A DNA stretch of 64,000 nucleotides from Floccularia luteovirens (GCA_009739215.1 VSJF01000005.1:1674001-1738000), one strand, 5' to 3'. Shown: positions 11,477 to 22,437, counted from the stretch's first letter. Notes: generated from the letters alone by a model not told the origin. Numbers and translations: made by a program.

Positions 11477-11934
11477 ATGGGAAAAGGTATGCCCATACAT
11501 TCTGCTCGACATGACGATAATTTCATCATCCACTACTTTTCACTAGTTCACGGCTCTCTCGCTCGTGCTGGTAAAGTCAAATCGCAGACACCAAAGGTCG
11601 AGAAACAAGAGAAGAAAAAGACACCAAAGGGCCGTGCAAAGAAGAGAATTCTGTACAATCGCCGGTGAGTTGCTATCTCCATTATACTCTGTGTTTACTG
11701 ACAGTTTTGTTAGCTTCGTTAATGTAACAACACTACCAGGAGGCAAACGGAGGATGTAAGTCCCAGTCCAATTTTTTAGTTGATGATACACGGAAATTGC
11801 ATAGTTCACTCTGAAACTTATGTTGACAACTTCCATCTTATGTCTTTCGCTCCTATCTGATCCTTCAATCGATTTCCATGTTAATTTTTTTGAACTTACG
11901 CTTTGTTCACAGGAACCCCAACCCCGAGAAGTAA
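11477..11934 (+). CDS. RPS30: Small ribosomal subunit protein eS30 (RPS30)
   Basis: Component of the 40S subunit. Four exons, 11477-11486, 11547-11664, 11714-11755 and 11913-11934, sum to 192 nt and give a 63-residue basic protein. It reads [20 protein letters not shown], then [37 protein letters not shown] and NPNPEK. Length and sequence match stand-alone fungal eS30 without a ubiquitin-like fusion. The first exon is only 10 nt (ATG GGA AAA G) and the last 22 nt, so automated callers may miss it. Three introns in a 63-codon gene is typical of basidiomycete ribosomal protein genes. No frame damage. Confidence 0.97.
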
Positions 11935-12680
11935 AAGTTGACGCACATAGTTGGCATTCTACGCCGTCGCTGCCCCATAACTCAGAAAGGTGGCGATGTT
12001 TGGATGGCACCAATCCTTTATTACGATTACTTTGTGCTCATACACACATTATATGGTCTATGCCTTTTCTGAGTAATTCATGCCATGCAAATCAACATTA
12101 TTCGTAACAGTTTGAACCTAATAAGTGCGAGTTACCAGTATTAATCAAAATCCTTGTGATTTTTTAATGATCAAAACACTCAATCTTGAGCAGTGGGTTG
12201 ATATTTTCGCTCCACTAGTTTCTTAATTGACGTGAAATGGGTCATAATCAAGGATTTGGGGCGTTCGACAGGGAAAATGATCACTCCCGTCGCTAAAGGC
12301 TGTTTTGATTTCAAGATTGCGTAGGTTATGGCTATTCAGTGTAATACATAAATTCAGTTGCCAGAAATCCCCAATTGTATGTGGGGAAAGCGATACTGTC
12401 CAGGTCTGGAGTAAATATTTTACTGGTCAAGTGGATAATCGTTCGAGATACTCCAGCGATCTCGCATTCTGCAGATTCACTCCGATTTCATTATAATACA
12501 AAGATGATGGGTCTTTCATACTCCTTCGCCATCAAATTACGTACAACAACCAGAACTGACCTTCCAATAATCACACTGACCTGTCAACATAAAAGTTCAT
12601 AAGGATCCGACAATCAACTTGTGAAACAATTACTACTCCAGAAGAGAGTATGGAAACATGCCAGTGGTAGTGATTCGTGA
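11935..12680. other. Intergenic region downstream of RPS30
   Basis: No supportable gene. Open frames here are short and lack splice structure or recognisable motifs. Confidence 0.4.
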
Positions 12681-12689
12681 GCAATGCTC

Positions 12690-13200
12690 CTGATATCGCA
12701 GGAGCTAGATTTCAAATGATCAATTGATTACTGATATAACTTATTTACTTACAAGTAGTCTTTGTCGAATAATCTTCCGGAAATAACACCAAGCAGCATG
12801 TTAAGACTGATCCAAATGCCGCAAATCCACCCGTGCGGGATTTCCACATTAACAGAGAGCACAACACAAACAGGATGTAATCAGAAAACTAACCCAACCT
12901 GACTTGGGGTAAAATCAGTCAAGTATTCGCGAATAGAAGTCCTGGTAGACACTGAACGAGTTGATGTACCTGAGAGAAGAAATATGCAATCAACAACGAG
13001 AAAGGTGGCGAGAACGAGGTGAATTACCCAGAAGTTGTGAGCTGGATCAAGGTCCTAGAAGTCATTACAACAGTTAAGTCAATGACATAAAGAAAGCGAA
13101 AATGTTTGTACGCACCAAACATCGTCGACCATGCTTGTAACCCGCCCTCATCAAAGACAATAATTACCGCATTTTGAACTGGGGCTTCATTCAATTGTTT
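12690..13200 (-). pseudogene. Monocarboxylate-type MFS transporter remnant (N-terminal part only)
   Basis: Minus-strand exon pieces follow the start of a fungal monocarboxylate (Mch-like) transporter in order: VFDEGGLQAWSTMFG (13138-13185), TLIQLTTSG (about 13030-13060), YINSFSVYQDFYSR and EYLTDFTPSQ (about 12905-12970), and GIWISLNMLLGVISGRLFDKDYL (about 12765-12835). GGLQAW and GRLFDK are hallmarks of this family. The pieces are separated by plausible introns, but two junctions are out of frame. There is no start codon before the first piece, and the remaining ten membrane segments are not found downstream. A truncated, decayed gene is the simplest reading. The repeat composite at 13.35-13.93 kb lies just upstream and may have broken its 5' end. 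Confidence 0.6.
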
Positions 13201-13354
13201 ATAAGCATTGTTCGTTTGTCAGTTGAACGTAGGACTGTCTAACGGGATAGCATTCTGGTTTATGTCTTGATGATCCAGCGACATCGTGGTGGTTGAATAG
13301 AGAGCAGCTCGTTTCGGACCCAGTTCATTACTTGAAATATTTGGTTCAGGTGCG

Positions 13355-13927
13355 AACACAAGCCTTGGCCATTTAAAAATGGAATTGGAGTTGTTCCGTC
13401 GGACTGGTTGTCAGCATTCTCCAATAAGTACATATGGCCACCATTCGCCAAATATCTACTATGGCAGAGTTTTCAACAAGGGAAATCATTCATCGGAGCC
13501 AGAAACCAGCACCCTCGTTTGCTCGATTGGAGGCTCATCCTATGGTCCTCACGTGACTATATAAATATAAACATGTACAACGTGACATGTTGACAGAGGA
13601 GTTCGCGTTGTGCGTGTTTATATTTAATTATATCTTGCTAATATTCACGTGATGATAGGATGCACTCTATGCTTACTAATTAAGTTCGGTCCGAAAGCCA
13701 AATAAACAAATCTAGTTTGAAAACGATCTCACTGTATAACTGCATTTGTTTGAACACTAGATTTGTTTGTTGGTCACGGGTAAGGCAGAACTTCATAGTA
13801 ATTACAGAACGCAATGAAAGGGCTGGTTTTAGGAGCCTGTCATTGGCGTACTCTGTACTTCCTAGTCCAGGTAAGTATAAGCACAAGTCTGGCCATTTAA
13901 AAGTGGAATGGGGGTTTGTTCCGTCGG
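13355..13927. repeat. Repeat composite: direct repeats bounding an inverted repeat
   Basis: A block of about 48 bp at 13355-13402 recurs in the same orientation at 13879-13927; both contain ggccatttaaaa and ttgttccgtcgg. Between them a second sequence occurs in opposite orientations at about 13495-13580 and 13603-13668, sharing caccctcgtttgctcg-like, cctatggtc, cacgtga and tttatattt words. Both inner copies match sequence flanking the foldback element at 40.8-41.35 kb. No open frame for a transposase is present, so this is a small non-autonomous or decayed element family. Confidence 0.65.
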
Positions 13928-14468
13928 TATGATCATTCGTTTCGGGACGAACAGCTCGTGTCTATACAGCCTTCGAGTTTCTCCATCCATACCTTGAATT
14001 GCAAAACGTTCTTACTTACCTTAACAACTGCTAAATTTGTTGGCTATAGCTCAGGTGGGATGTCGAAATAAAGCTGTAGCTACCATTGTAATCGGTCGGT
14101 GAAATATCATATATCAAACTTTATCTTTATTCCACGCCAGCAATAAGTTATCAATAAGCCCATCAAACTTCTATTTATGGTAACCATAAGCGGAGTTGCA
14201 GTCCATGTTGTTACTTTGCTTCTTACATGAAGTTCTAGTGCCAATCCATCTTGGAGAATTGTGCTTTATCAATGATAGTACATTGAGAGCAACCCAGAAA
14301 AAGGTGTCAAAGACAAATCAAAGGGCAGAGTACAACTAAGTGGTTGATAAACAATTCTATTATCGTCATTCGTAAGTGATTTCTATTTAAGTTGCTGTTT
14401 GTAATAGCGATTAATCCTATTTTATAAATTGCTCTCAAGCTCTTACCTTAGCCTGTGCAGCATCAATC
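13928..14468. other. Upstream region of first beta-lactamase-like gene
   Basis: No gene seen; presumably holds the promoter of the hydrolase gene starting at 14469. Confidence 0.4.
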
Positions 14469-16103
14469 ATGCCCAGTCTTTCTCAGAGCGCAATCGAATC
14501 TCTCAATAGCATTTTGGTGGGTTCTCTGACTGCCTCATATAAGTTTATTTTATTCATGCCAACACATGTACAGGTAGATGCGGTTGACAAAGCTGGATTC
14601 CCTGGCTTGTCTTTCGCAGCAACTGATATCAACGGGGAGATCTATCATGGGACCCATGGTCTCAGAATCATCAACGATCCCACTGGTGGTCCGGTGACGA
14701 AAGACACTGTATATTGGGCATGCAGTCAGACAAAGCTGGTTGCTGCTGTAAGTAGCCCATAATCTTCAATCTTTGTATGTTCGCTGAATCCCTTTTTCAG
14801 CTGGCAGCACTCCATCTCGTTGATCAAGGTAAAATAAGTCTTGACACACCGATAGGAAATATATTACCAGAACTTGCGAATCCGATTGTTCTGGATGACC
14901 CTTCATCGGCATTTTCCCCTACATGGAAACCAGCAGAAACTAAGATTACTTTATTGCAACTTATGAACCATTCCAGTGGCTTGTATTACCCGGACCCAAT
15001 GAACCTTGCTATCCAATATATAACTCCACTTGACGATGAAGACCCCGAAGGCCATTTTTTCAGACTGATCCAGGTGAATATAATCTTTTGGATGTATGTT
15101 TTAATGTCATAGCTAGCATAATAGGGAAAATACCCTGCAATTCCGTTGGCTCACCAGCCAGGCACTAACTGTATGTTTCTGATCAATGCCAATGCACCGT
15201 TACTTTAACATTCATTTAAAAAAATAGTTGCATACGGCTTTAGTAGCGATTGCCTTGGTATTATTATTCGAAGACTGACCGGAAAAAATCTTGCTGAGTA
15301 TAGGTATGCTTCGAAGAATATCATAACTATCAATACCTGAAATTTATTAATCACAGCAAGGAATTTATATTCGAACCTCTCGGTATGAAATCGTCCTTTG
15401 TTCTATCTCAAGATATGAAGGAAAAGCTTCCTTCTCTCTGTGTCCGGAACGAGGATGGTTCAGTCACTCCTTGGGATGAGAAAAAACCTCTCACTCCCCG
15501 AGAGGCTGGTAAAGGTATCAAATTTCTCTCTCGAATGCCACTCTAGTTAACTCAACTCCTCCACAATCAGTCAACCTGCCCTTTGGTGGCATAGGTCTTT
15601 TTACGACAGTAACAGACTATCTTACCCTCTTACGCCATTTGTTACAAATTTATGGTTCGTAAATATTTTGTGTATTGGGACTTTTCAGCCAACTCCTGCT
15701 CTTAAGCTGGTGTTGCAAAGAACCCGATCTGGAGTGCAAACACTATCCAAGGTGTATTCAAGCCGACATTAACTGAGACTGGGGCGAAAACTTTGAGTGC
15801 CATGTTGTATCAAGATTCACAGTGGTCCTGTGCATTCCATATAAATGTCCATGATTTGCCAGGCAGGCGGCCCGGGGGATCTGGAGAATGTGAGTTTCTT
15901 CTTTCAAGTGATATATTCCCATCTTCTAACGTAAAACTGTTACACAAGGGGGTGGATGGGCTGGTACAAACTATTTTATCGACCCGAAAACAGGAGTTGC
16001 GGCTATGTTAGGGACGCAAGTCACCCTCCCTATTGGCCCTCACTTTCTCGGGCTCATTGGACAATTGGAGGAAACATTATACGCAGGATTAGGGAATGCG
16101 TAA
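14469..16103 (+). CDS. Beta-lactamase-fold serine hydrolase, copy 1
   Basis: Class C beta-lactamase/transpeptidase-like family (PF00144); in fungi these act as esterases or amidases, some in secondary metabolism, and the substrate here is unknown. Starts MPSLSQSAIESLNSIL; the 48-nt first exon ends before gtgggt. The nucleophile motif SxxK is in the VYWACSQTKLVAAL segment at about residue 70. Other family blocks are LVDQGKISLDTPI, LLQLMNHSSGLYY, the Tyr-containing motif AYGFSSDCLGIIIRRLTGKN, EFIFEPLGMKSSF, GGIGLFTTVTDYLTLLRHLL, and the third-motif region WGGWAGTNYFIDP. It ends LEETLYAGLGNA. No signal peptide. About nine exons, all with consistent phases as far as traced. Tandem with the related gene at 16711. 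Confidence 0.85.
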
Positions 16104-16710
16104 AGCCGAAGTATGGAACATTCCCGCTAATATAAAAATCCTCAGAAGTAAATATGTTGTACCAATATGTTATACATCTTTAAATTGTTTCATGTAAGCA
16201 CTGTGACGCGATATTCACCTTGCTTTAGTAAGATTTCCCACATTTTTTGCGCTCCTTATCTTAAGATAATGAACTGATAAACAAGGAGGAGACTTTAAGT
16301 ATACATGTTATGATGTGTCACTTAAGAACTGATTTGATTTATTTTGGCAAGAAGTAAGTTTGTAATAGGAATCATATCATTCGACAACACATAGCTGGAG
16401 CAAGGTGTTCTGTTGCCTTCTGAAATCTCGAGACTTCTTGGGATGGTCTCGTGGTCAGCACTGTGTCCACACAACCCCTTTAGGTACGGACAAAGTGGCG
16501 ACGTTTTGTCTGGTGAAAGTATTTTTATGTCGGCACCTGTATAATTAATCTCACAGCAGACTTAGTATAAAACCCACTGTTCTCTTACCGTGTTCAGGCT
16601 ATCATTAGCCTATAAGTCTACCGACTGGTAAGCAGCGACACTCGATCAGTCCTTGATATTAGTAGTATTCCCAGTGCCTCGAGTTTGATTTTCCTTCGTG
16701 ATACATCGTT
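16104..16710. other. Spacer between the two beta-lactamase-like genes
   Basis: No gene seen. The two starts (MPSLSQSAIESLNSIL and MVKLAKSGIETLDRIL) are homologous, but this upstream DNA is not obviously repeated. Confidence 0.4.
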
Positions 16711-18382
16711 ATGGTAAAACTTGCAAAGAGCGGTATTGAGACTCTGGATAGGATTCTGGTGAACTGCATTTATGTTCCCAGTGATTCTTTCTAACCATTG
16801 ATTCAAACAGTCCGCTGCAGTCAATGACGGTATAGCTCCTGCAGTTACTTTTGCAGCTTCTGATATCAATGGAGATATATACCATGGAACAAGCGGATTA
16901 CGGGTCGCAGATGATCCGTCCAAAGGCCCAGTCACTAAAGACAGTGTGTATTGGGTATGCAGCCATACAAAGCTAGTAGCTTCGGTTGGTAACTTTTTTC
17001 TATACATCCAACGTAAAGTAACCGCACATCCCTCAGCTTGCAATACTTCAACTTGTCGATCAAGGGAAAATAAGTCTGGACACACCAGTCGCAGAGATAT
17101 TACCCGAACTTGCGGATCCGATTGTTCTGGATGAACCATTAGCAGATTTCTCTCCCACATGGAAGCCTGCAGAATCACCTATCACACTCTTACATCTTCT
17201 GAATCACTCGAGTGGTTTATCTTACCAACCGAAGGAAAAAGGGCAGAACATGATAGATCTTCCATTGGCATATGTAACTGTGCTTGATGCGAAAGACCCA
17301 GAAGCAAACTTTTTCCGAATAATCAAGGTAGGAATAAACTGCGAGGAGCAGTTGTGAAATTTGGTCAAACATCTTACTCGAATAATAGAGAGGCTACCCG
17401 TCAATCCCATTGGCATTCCAGCCGGGAACTGATTGTAAGCTGCTCTATTTTATCTAATATTCATATTTTGACCCATTATTTGATTCTAGTCACTTATGGA
17501 TATGGACTTGATTGTGTAGGGATAATCATCCGACGATTAACGGGGAAAAACCTCCATCAATATTGGTAAGAATCGGATTCTATTCTAATTCAGTCTCGAA
17601 TGAATCTCCTGCAGCAAGGAATTTATATTTGAGCCACTTGGTATGAAAGCAAGCTTCGAACTGTCTCCTGAATTGAAAGAACAACTCGTATCTGCGTCTT
17701 GCCGGAGAGAAGATGGCCGGATTGAGCCATGGGCCGGACCTTCCCCCATTTACTCCACGAGAACCAGGTGAAGGTATTCACTCATCCTCTGCTAAGACGT
17801 TTAATGATTTCTGACTCTTTCATGTGTTTATTTACCAGTTCATCTAGCCCATGGGTGGCGTTGGACTATGCTGTACGGTTACGGATTACCTCACACTCCT
17901 ACGTCATCTATTACAGGTTCACGGTAAAGTCTACTCCATCTCTGCAGGCGAATATACGGTTAGCTAATTTATATCTAAGCTGGGGTTGCTGAAAAGCCCA
18001 ATTTTCAGCGCAAAGCTCGCTCAGGATCTTTTTAAACCGACTCTTACCGAGAAAGGAGCAAAATCAATAGGTGCCCTGATGAACACACCAGGGTGTCAGT
18101 GGAGTATGGGCCTTTGCCTCAATATAAATGACTGGCCGGGTAAACGTCGGGCGGGTTCAGGATGTTGTAGGGTCTTCCATTTTGCTTGACTTGACTTGTC
18201 TTTGTCATATCTGATTTTTTGAAGGGTTTGGTTGGGCTGGGACCTTTTATTTCATTGATCCTACCACGGGAATTACGGCAATGTTTGGGTCACAAGTCAT
18301 TCCCATTTATGATCGTGCTTTAGGGGAACTCTGGGATAGGTTAGAGGAAGCCCTATATGAAGGGTTGGGAGTTGTTAATTAG
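16711..18382 (+). CDS. Beta-lactamase-fold serine hydrolase, copy 2, with three apparent extra bases
   Basis: Tandem paralogue of the gene at 14469. Starts MVKLAKSGIETLDRIL, then FAASDINGDIYHGTSGLRV, the SxxK segment VYWVCSHTKLVAS, LVDQGKISLDTPVAEILPEL, YGYGLDCVGIIIRRLTGKN, EFIFEPLGMKASF and the end region GWAGTFYFIDPTTG to EALYEGLGVVN. Aligned with copy 1, three breaks appear, each fixed by removing one base. One is a C in a run of five at 17753-17757, restoring GPSPFTPREPGE against copy 1 KKPLTPREAGK. The second is a G near 17847, restoring VHLPMGGVGL. The third is an A near 18000, restoring VAEKPIFSAK. Conserved intron positions and motifs suggest a functional gene with sequence errors, but true decay of a duplicate is also possible. 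Confidence 0.8.
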
Positions 18383-18583
18383 TTGTAACTAGTTGTAAAC
18401 TTGATAGCTCAATATGCTCCATTTTTACTCGGCGAACTTAATTTACCGAGGAACGGGAAGTACAGTACTCAATCAGGCACGTGATCTCATACACGCTTCA
18501 ATCGCAGACGTGTCTTCCAACTTGTTCTCCATAAACTTTTTCATAACACTCCAAACCTTCACTTTTCGCAAAATTCCCATAAC

Positions 18584-19370
18584 ATGTTGACAGAAGAACT
18601 ACGAGCCTTCAAACGGCTTGGGTTCCGTCATGTACGTTGATATCTCAACAAATTTTCTCTCGGATAAGATTCAATGTTGTTAAATAGGTGCTCTTACAAG
18701 TCCTCAACTTTGCCTCAGTTATCGCATCTGGCCTTATGATTTGGAAGGGGACTTGGACTAATTACGAACTCCGAGTCTCCAATTGTGGTCGTATTGAGGT
18801 ATTGTGCTATTGTTCATCTTATGGCTTGTCAAATGATAAACAGCCACATAGCGGCTCAATGGAACCTGCATTCTACCGTGGAGACCTTCTATTCCTTACA
18901 AATCCTGCTGGTCAACGTTACAACACTGGTGACATTACCGTTTACAAAATACCAGGAGCCGAAATTCCTATAGTTCATCGCGTACTAGAAACACACGATG
19001 TATCACCGAAAAGTCGATCATCAAGCAGTTCACCTGCTGACTCCCAACTGTTGTTGACAAAAGGAGACAACAATTACGTGGACGATATTGAATTATATCA
19101 AGGCCTTGACTGGCTAGAACGAAAGCATATCGTGGGCAAGGTCCGAGGGTATGTTCCTCAAATGAATTACAACTTATCTCTAGAGTCCTCACACGTGCCC
19201 TTGTGTAAAGCTTTTTGCCTTATGTCGGTTACATAACAATAGCAATGGTAGGGCTGTTATCCCTGTTATCGTGTTTTTCTCTGATAGTGTCTTTCTAGAA
19301 CGATTTTCCACAGTTAAAGTATGCCCTCCTCGGAGGTTTGGGCTTGTTGGCGCTAATACAGCGCGAGTAA
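18584..19370 (+). CDS. SEC11: Signal peptidase complex catalytic subunit SEC11, with one apparent extra base
   Basis: ER membrane serine protease that removes signal peptides. Starts [17 protein letters not shown] single N-terminal membrane helix follows ([20 protein letters not shown]). The catalytic Ser is in [20 protein letters not shown], the second conserved block is [11 protein letters not shown] with [12 protein letters not shown], and the end is [20 protein letters not shown] then [14 protein letters not shown]. Exons 18584-18631, 18688-18798, 18852-19148, 19211-19247 and 19299-19370 sum to 565 nt, one too many. Removing one G from the GGGG run at 18747-18750 restores [20 protein letters not shown] and gives 187 residues, the normal length. 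Because SEC11 is essential, a base-call error is the likely cause. Confidence 0.93.
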
Positions 19371-19867
19371 ACTATTATATAGTAATCTCCCCATCTTGCG
19401 AGTCCAGTTATTCGTAAGTTGGTATGTATTAGATTAACAAATGCCGCTGCAAAACATGTAAACTGGTTTGCAACATGTGCTTGGGGTTCGGCATAAGTAC
19501 ATCGAGAATATAAAGATGCAATCGATTTAAAACCGAGGTTGGTTTAATTCAACAAGCGTTCCTTTTCAAACAAGACCTCCTTTATAAGTTAAAGGTTTGT
19601 TGGTTAGGTCAGAAGAAGTTATTTACTGTACTCAATTTACCAGCCACCTGGATATCGTACATAAAATCATTGAACGGAACCTAAGAGTCGACTCTTCCAA
19701 GAGGTGCCAAATTAAATACCGGAAAGTCCGGCATACGTGGTTGCTTCTGATCCCAGATCCCAGATCAGGTAGATCTCCGCGTCGCCTATGGTTTTGTTTG
19801 ATACTGACAAATAAATAAAAAATTTATGTATCGGACAGTAAATGCTCTCGAGTTGATTATGTGTAGT
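19371..19867. other. Convergent intergenic region, SEC11 to hemerythrin gene
   Basis: Two genes end toward each other here. No gene or repeat seen; an A/T-rich stretch near 19800-19830 could serve 3' end formation. Confidence 0.4.
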
Positions 19868-20824
19868 TTAAGGGTTGTATGTCTGACGTTCCCCATAGAA
19901 GGTGTATGGGGAGAACTTCCAGTAACTAAATAGGTTTCATGTCAAATGCCCTCAAAAACATATAGATAAAGTATCAGAACGAACCTGGAATATCTCCAGC
20001 TGAAGATGTGCCGAACGCAAAATTTGAGAGCCATAGGTATGGGTGGCTACAATTCACAATTGTCAAATCTTATTATGGGATGGAACAATTCTTCGACCCG
20101 TTACACTTACCCAATGAGCTGATACTTGCTGATCAATGTGGCTGTAAACGAAGGGAAAGACGTCCCAGAATCCAGGTTCCCGTTCAATGTGCTTCTGCAG
20201 TCCTGAGGGTCATAATTTTCAATAAAAATTCCCGGACTACAGAAAAAGATGATCATACTTTGAAGCATACCATCAAAGTCAGCCTTTTCAAAGACTTCTA
20301 GACGTTCTGGTACAATAGTAAGAATCTGTAGAAGAATAATTCGTTCTCATGAAATAATTGGACTTCGATGAGATTTTAAACTATACCTCTTCATGTAAAT
20401 GCGGCACGAGTAGGTCTGCAAAATCCTTTAAGAGTTTCCTAGTTTTCTCACCATCATACTCCTCCTTGTTCAACTGTACAGCTTTCATATATTCTTCAAA
20501 GTCTGACATGGGCTTGTCAAAATCCTCATGTTGCTCAAGGTTGTGGCCCATATCGAGTTTTGTGTTCAGAAATGGGAAGATGATTTCCTCTTCCACTTTA
20601 TGATGCTCGTGGATGACGGCTAAACACGTCAGAGTGTAACCGGCAAAGGCCAGCACGTCACTGGGGCGGACACGAGGTGCATTGTTCCATACTGAGTTGA
20701 GGCCAGTGATGATGGAATTGTGAGCTAAGGACATGTCCACGGAGAAGACATCGTGACCAGTATCGAACCGTTCTGGCAAGTAAGGTATATGAATGCAGGG
20801 GAAGGGCGAGTTAGATGCTTCCAT
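19868..20824 (-). CDS. Hemerythrin/HHE-domain protein, copy 1
   Basis: HHE cation-binding four-helix domain; members bind a di-iron or similar metal pair, and function in fungi is not settled. Five exons (20387-20824, 20259-20325, 20111-20202, 19985-20046, 19868-19925) sum to 717 nt, 238 residues. Candidate ligands are SLAHNSI, the cluster VIHEHHKVEEEIIFPFL, LEQHEDFD and PHLHEE, with a further His in FVYSHIDQQ. The C-terminal part, HWPPIPMALKFCVRHIFSWR and SYWKFSPYTFYGE, lies outside the four-helix core but is shared with copy 2, which supports the exon model. No signal peptide. Tandem and same orientation as copy 2 at 21157-22092. Confidence 0.85.
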
Positions 20825-21156
20825 GAGGAAGCTCAGTTAGAATAAGGGATTTCGTCGCGCAGAAAGAACTCTACATAGCAAGACTATGTACCGCTGAACT
20901 ACAAAATTACAGGGACGAATTGATTTGATTCCGACCCTCCTTACCTTTTGTAACTTATTTCCAAGTTGCAAAGCCTTACGTAAATTAATATCTAATCAGA
21001 AAATGGTCAACTCAATTCCTGGGAAGTAAATAGTAATTGGGGATTAGGCCAGTGATGAACCGCATATCACAGGAACAATGGCTGGTTGGAGATGTACAGA
21101 TTTGGGGCGTGACAATAATTACGACGAGCAGAGACTAAGTATGGAAGGTATAGAAC
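20825..21156. other. Spacer between hemerythrin copies
   Basis: 332 bp; promoter of copy 1 and 3' end of copy 2 are expected here. No distinct element seen. Confidence 0.4.
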
Positions 21157-22092
21157 CTAACTTCCGTATTTATTCGGTTTTCCTTTCGTTGTGAAAGGTG
21201 AGAATTGCCAGTAACTGTGTAATAGCTTAGTATGGTGACATATTGAAGGGGAAATGGCATACCCAGGATATCGATACCTGGACAAATTTCGGGCAATGAA
21301 CTTCAGTGGAGCAGGAAAAGGTGGCTTAATGCAATGCCTTATTAGGAAATTTGAAAGTAGGCCTGCATCAAACGAAATACACATACCCATTCAGGCACAG
21401 CTCTCTGATCATGGTGACTTGCAACGAATGGCATAGTGGTAAACATTTCCCCTGTGTTTTTGATATGCTCTGCGTGTGCTAAAGAACTTTCTTTAGGAAC
21501 CTGGACAACATTTTAATTTCGGAACACAAACATTTTACCATCATGTCAAAATCTTTTTTATCGAAAGTCTCTAGTTGTGCAGGAGAGATGGTTGGAATCT
21601 ATTATACGACACTTGAATGAGATGTCTGACATAGTAAGCTGGAGAACCTACCTCTTCATGAAGATGTTGGATAAGTGGACCAGCAAATTCCTCAAGCAGG
21701 CTCTTCGTTTTCTGCGGGTCATAGCTCTCACTTCCTTTCTTGACTGCAGTCATGTAATCCTTGAATGCTTTCAAACCATTCTGAAAATTTTCATGTTGTT
21801 CGACATTGTGCGACATGTCAACCTTTTTTTGGAGAAAAGGAAATATGATAGTCTCCTCGCCGTGATGATGTTGTTCAATGGCCGTTATGAACGTAAGCGC
21901 ATACCCTGCAAATGCTTGTTGGTCTTGAGGTTTGACAATAGAAGAATTGATGTGCAATGAATTTAGAGCACGAATGAAAACATTGTGGATAAGGCACATT
22001 TCAATATGAAATGATTCTATGTGATTCCGTTCGAAGTTTGAAGGCAGTTTCGGGGCAATTATGAGAGCATATGGAGGTTCCTGTTGAGCCAT
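21157..22092 (-). CDS. Hemerythrin/HHE-domain protein, copy 2
   Basis: Paralogue of the gene at 19868. Starts MAQQEPPYALIIAPKLPSNF. Candidate metal ligands are CLIHNVF, the His-rich AIEQHHHGEETIIFPFL, VEQHENF and QHLHEE, plus FVASHHDQR in a later exon. Later exons read TFDKKDFDMMVK, AEHIKNTGEMFTTMPFVASH, PPFPAPLKFIARNLSR and YYWQFSPFTTKGK, ending NKYGS. The exon-2 acceptor choice (ctagag, giving HLHEETFDKKDF) is inferred from frame. Copy 2 has a triple His where copy 1 has HEHH. Confidence 0.8.
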
Positions 22093-22239
22093 GCCGTATT
22101 ATTCGAAATGCGGAGTGTACAATGAGACTAGTGTTCCTTAGAGTATTGGATGGGTGCCTATACTAAGAGCAACAGAGGCCTGTATAAGAACGAAACATGG
22201 TCTGCGGAACTCGTGGCCGCCTCGCGACTGGAATAATTA

Positions 22240-22437
22240 CTAAATGTTGGAATTGAGAGCAGCATTAGTGCCACCATTCGACCACGTTCCGCCTTTACTA
22301 GTCAACGAGTGACCAGATGCGCCAAAACGTGTCGTAGGCATGGCTATGCCAGGCAGGGGCATTAACCATACTATGACTTGTGTTACAAGTTTCCAAACCC
22401 CTGGAACGATAGTTATCCATTCTGGTTGTTCTGGCAT
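22240..22437 (-). CDS. Possible 65-residue hydrophobic small protein
   Basis: Unspliced ATG-started frame reading MPEQPEWITIVPGVWKLVTQ then VIVWLMPLPGIAMPTTRFGA and a Gly/Ser-rich tail TWSNGGTNAALNSNI. It has one hydrophobic segment and no recognisable domain. It sits 150 bp upstream of hemerythrin copy 2 on the same strand. Composition is more protein-like than its neighbours, but it may be chance. Confidence 0.3.
   Translation of the reverse strand: MPEQPEWITIVPGVWKLVTQVIVWLMPLPGIAMPTTRFGASGHSLTSKGGTWSNGGTNAALNSNI

Noticed and set aside
16618..17178. 186-codon minus-strand open frame
   Set aside because: Antisense shadow of hydrolase copy 2, whose plus-strand exons carry the family motifs.
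20108..20326. Reading straight through the hemerythrin second exon to a stop at the gtaagt donor
   Set aside because: The spliced version restores DFDGMLQRLQKHIEREPGFW and downstream blocks shared with copy 2, so the intron model is better.
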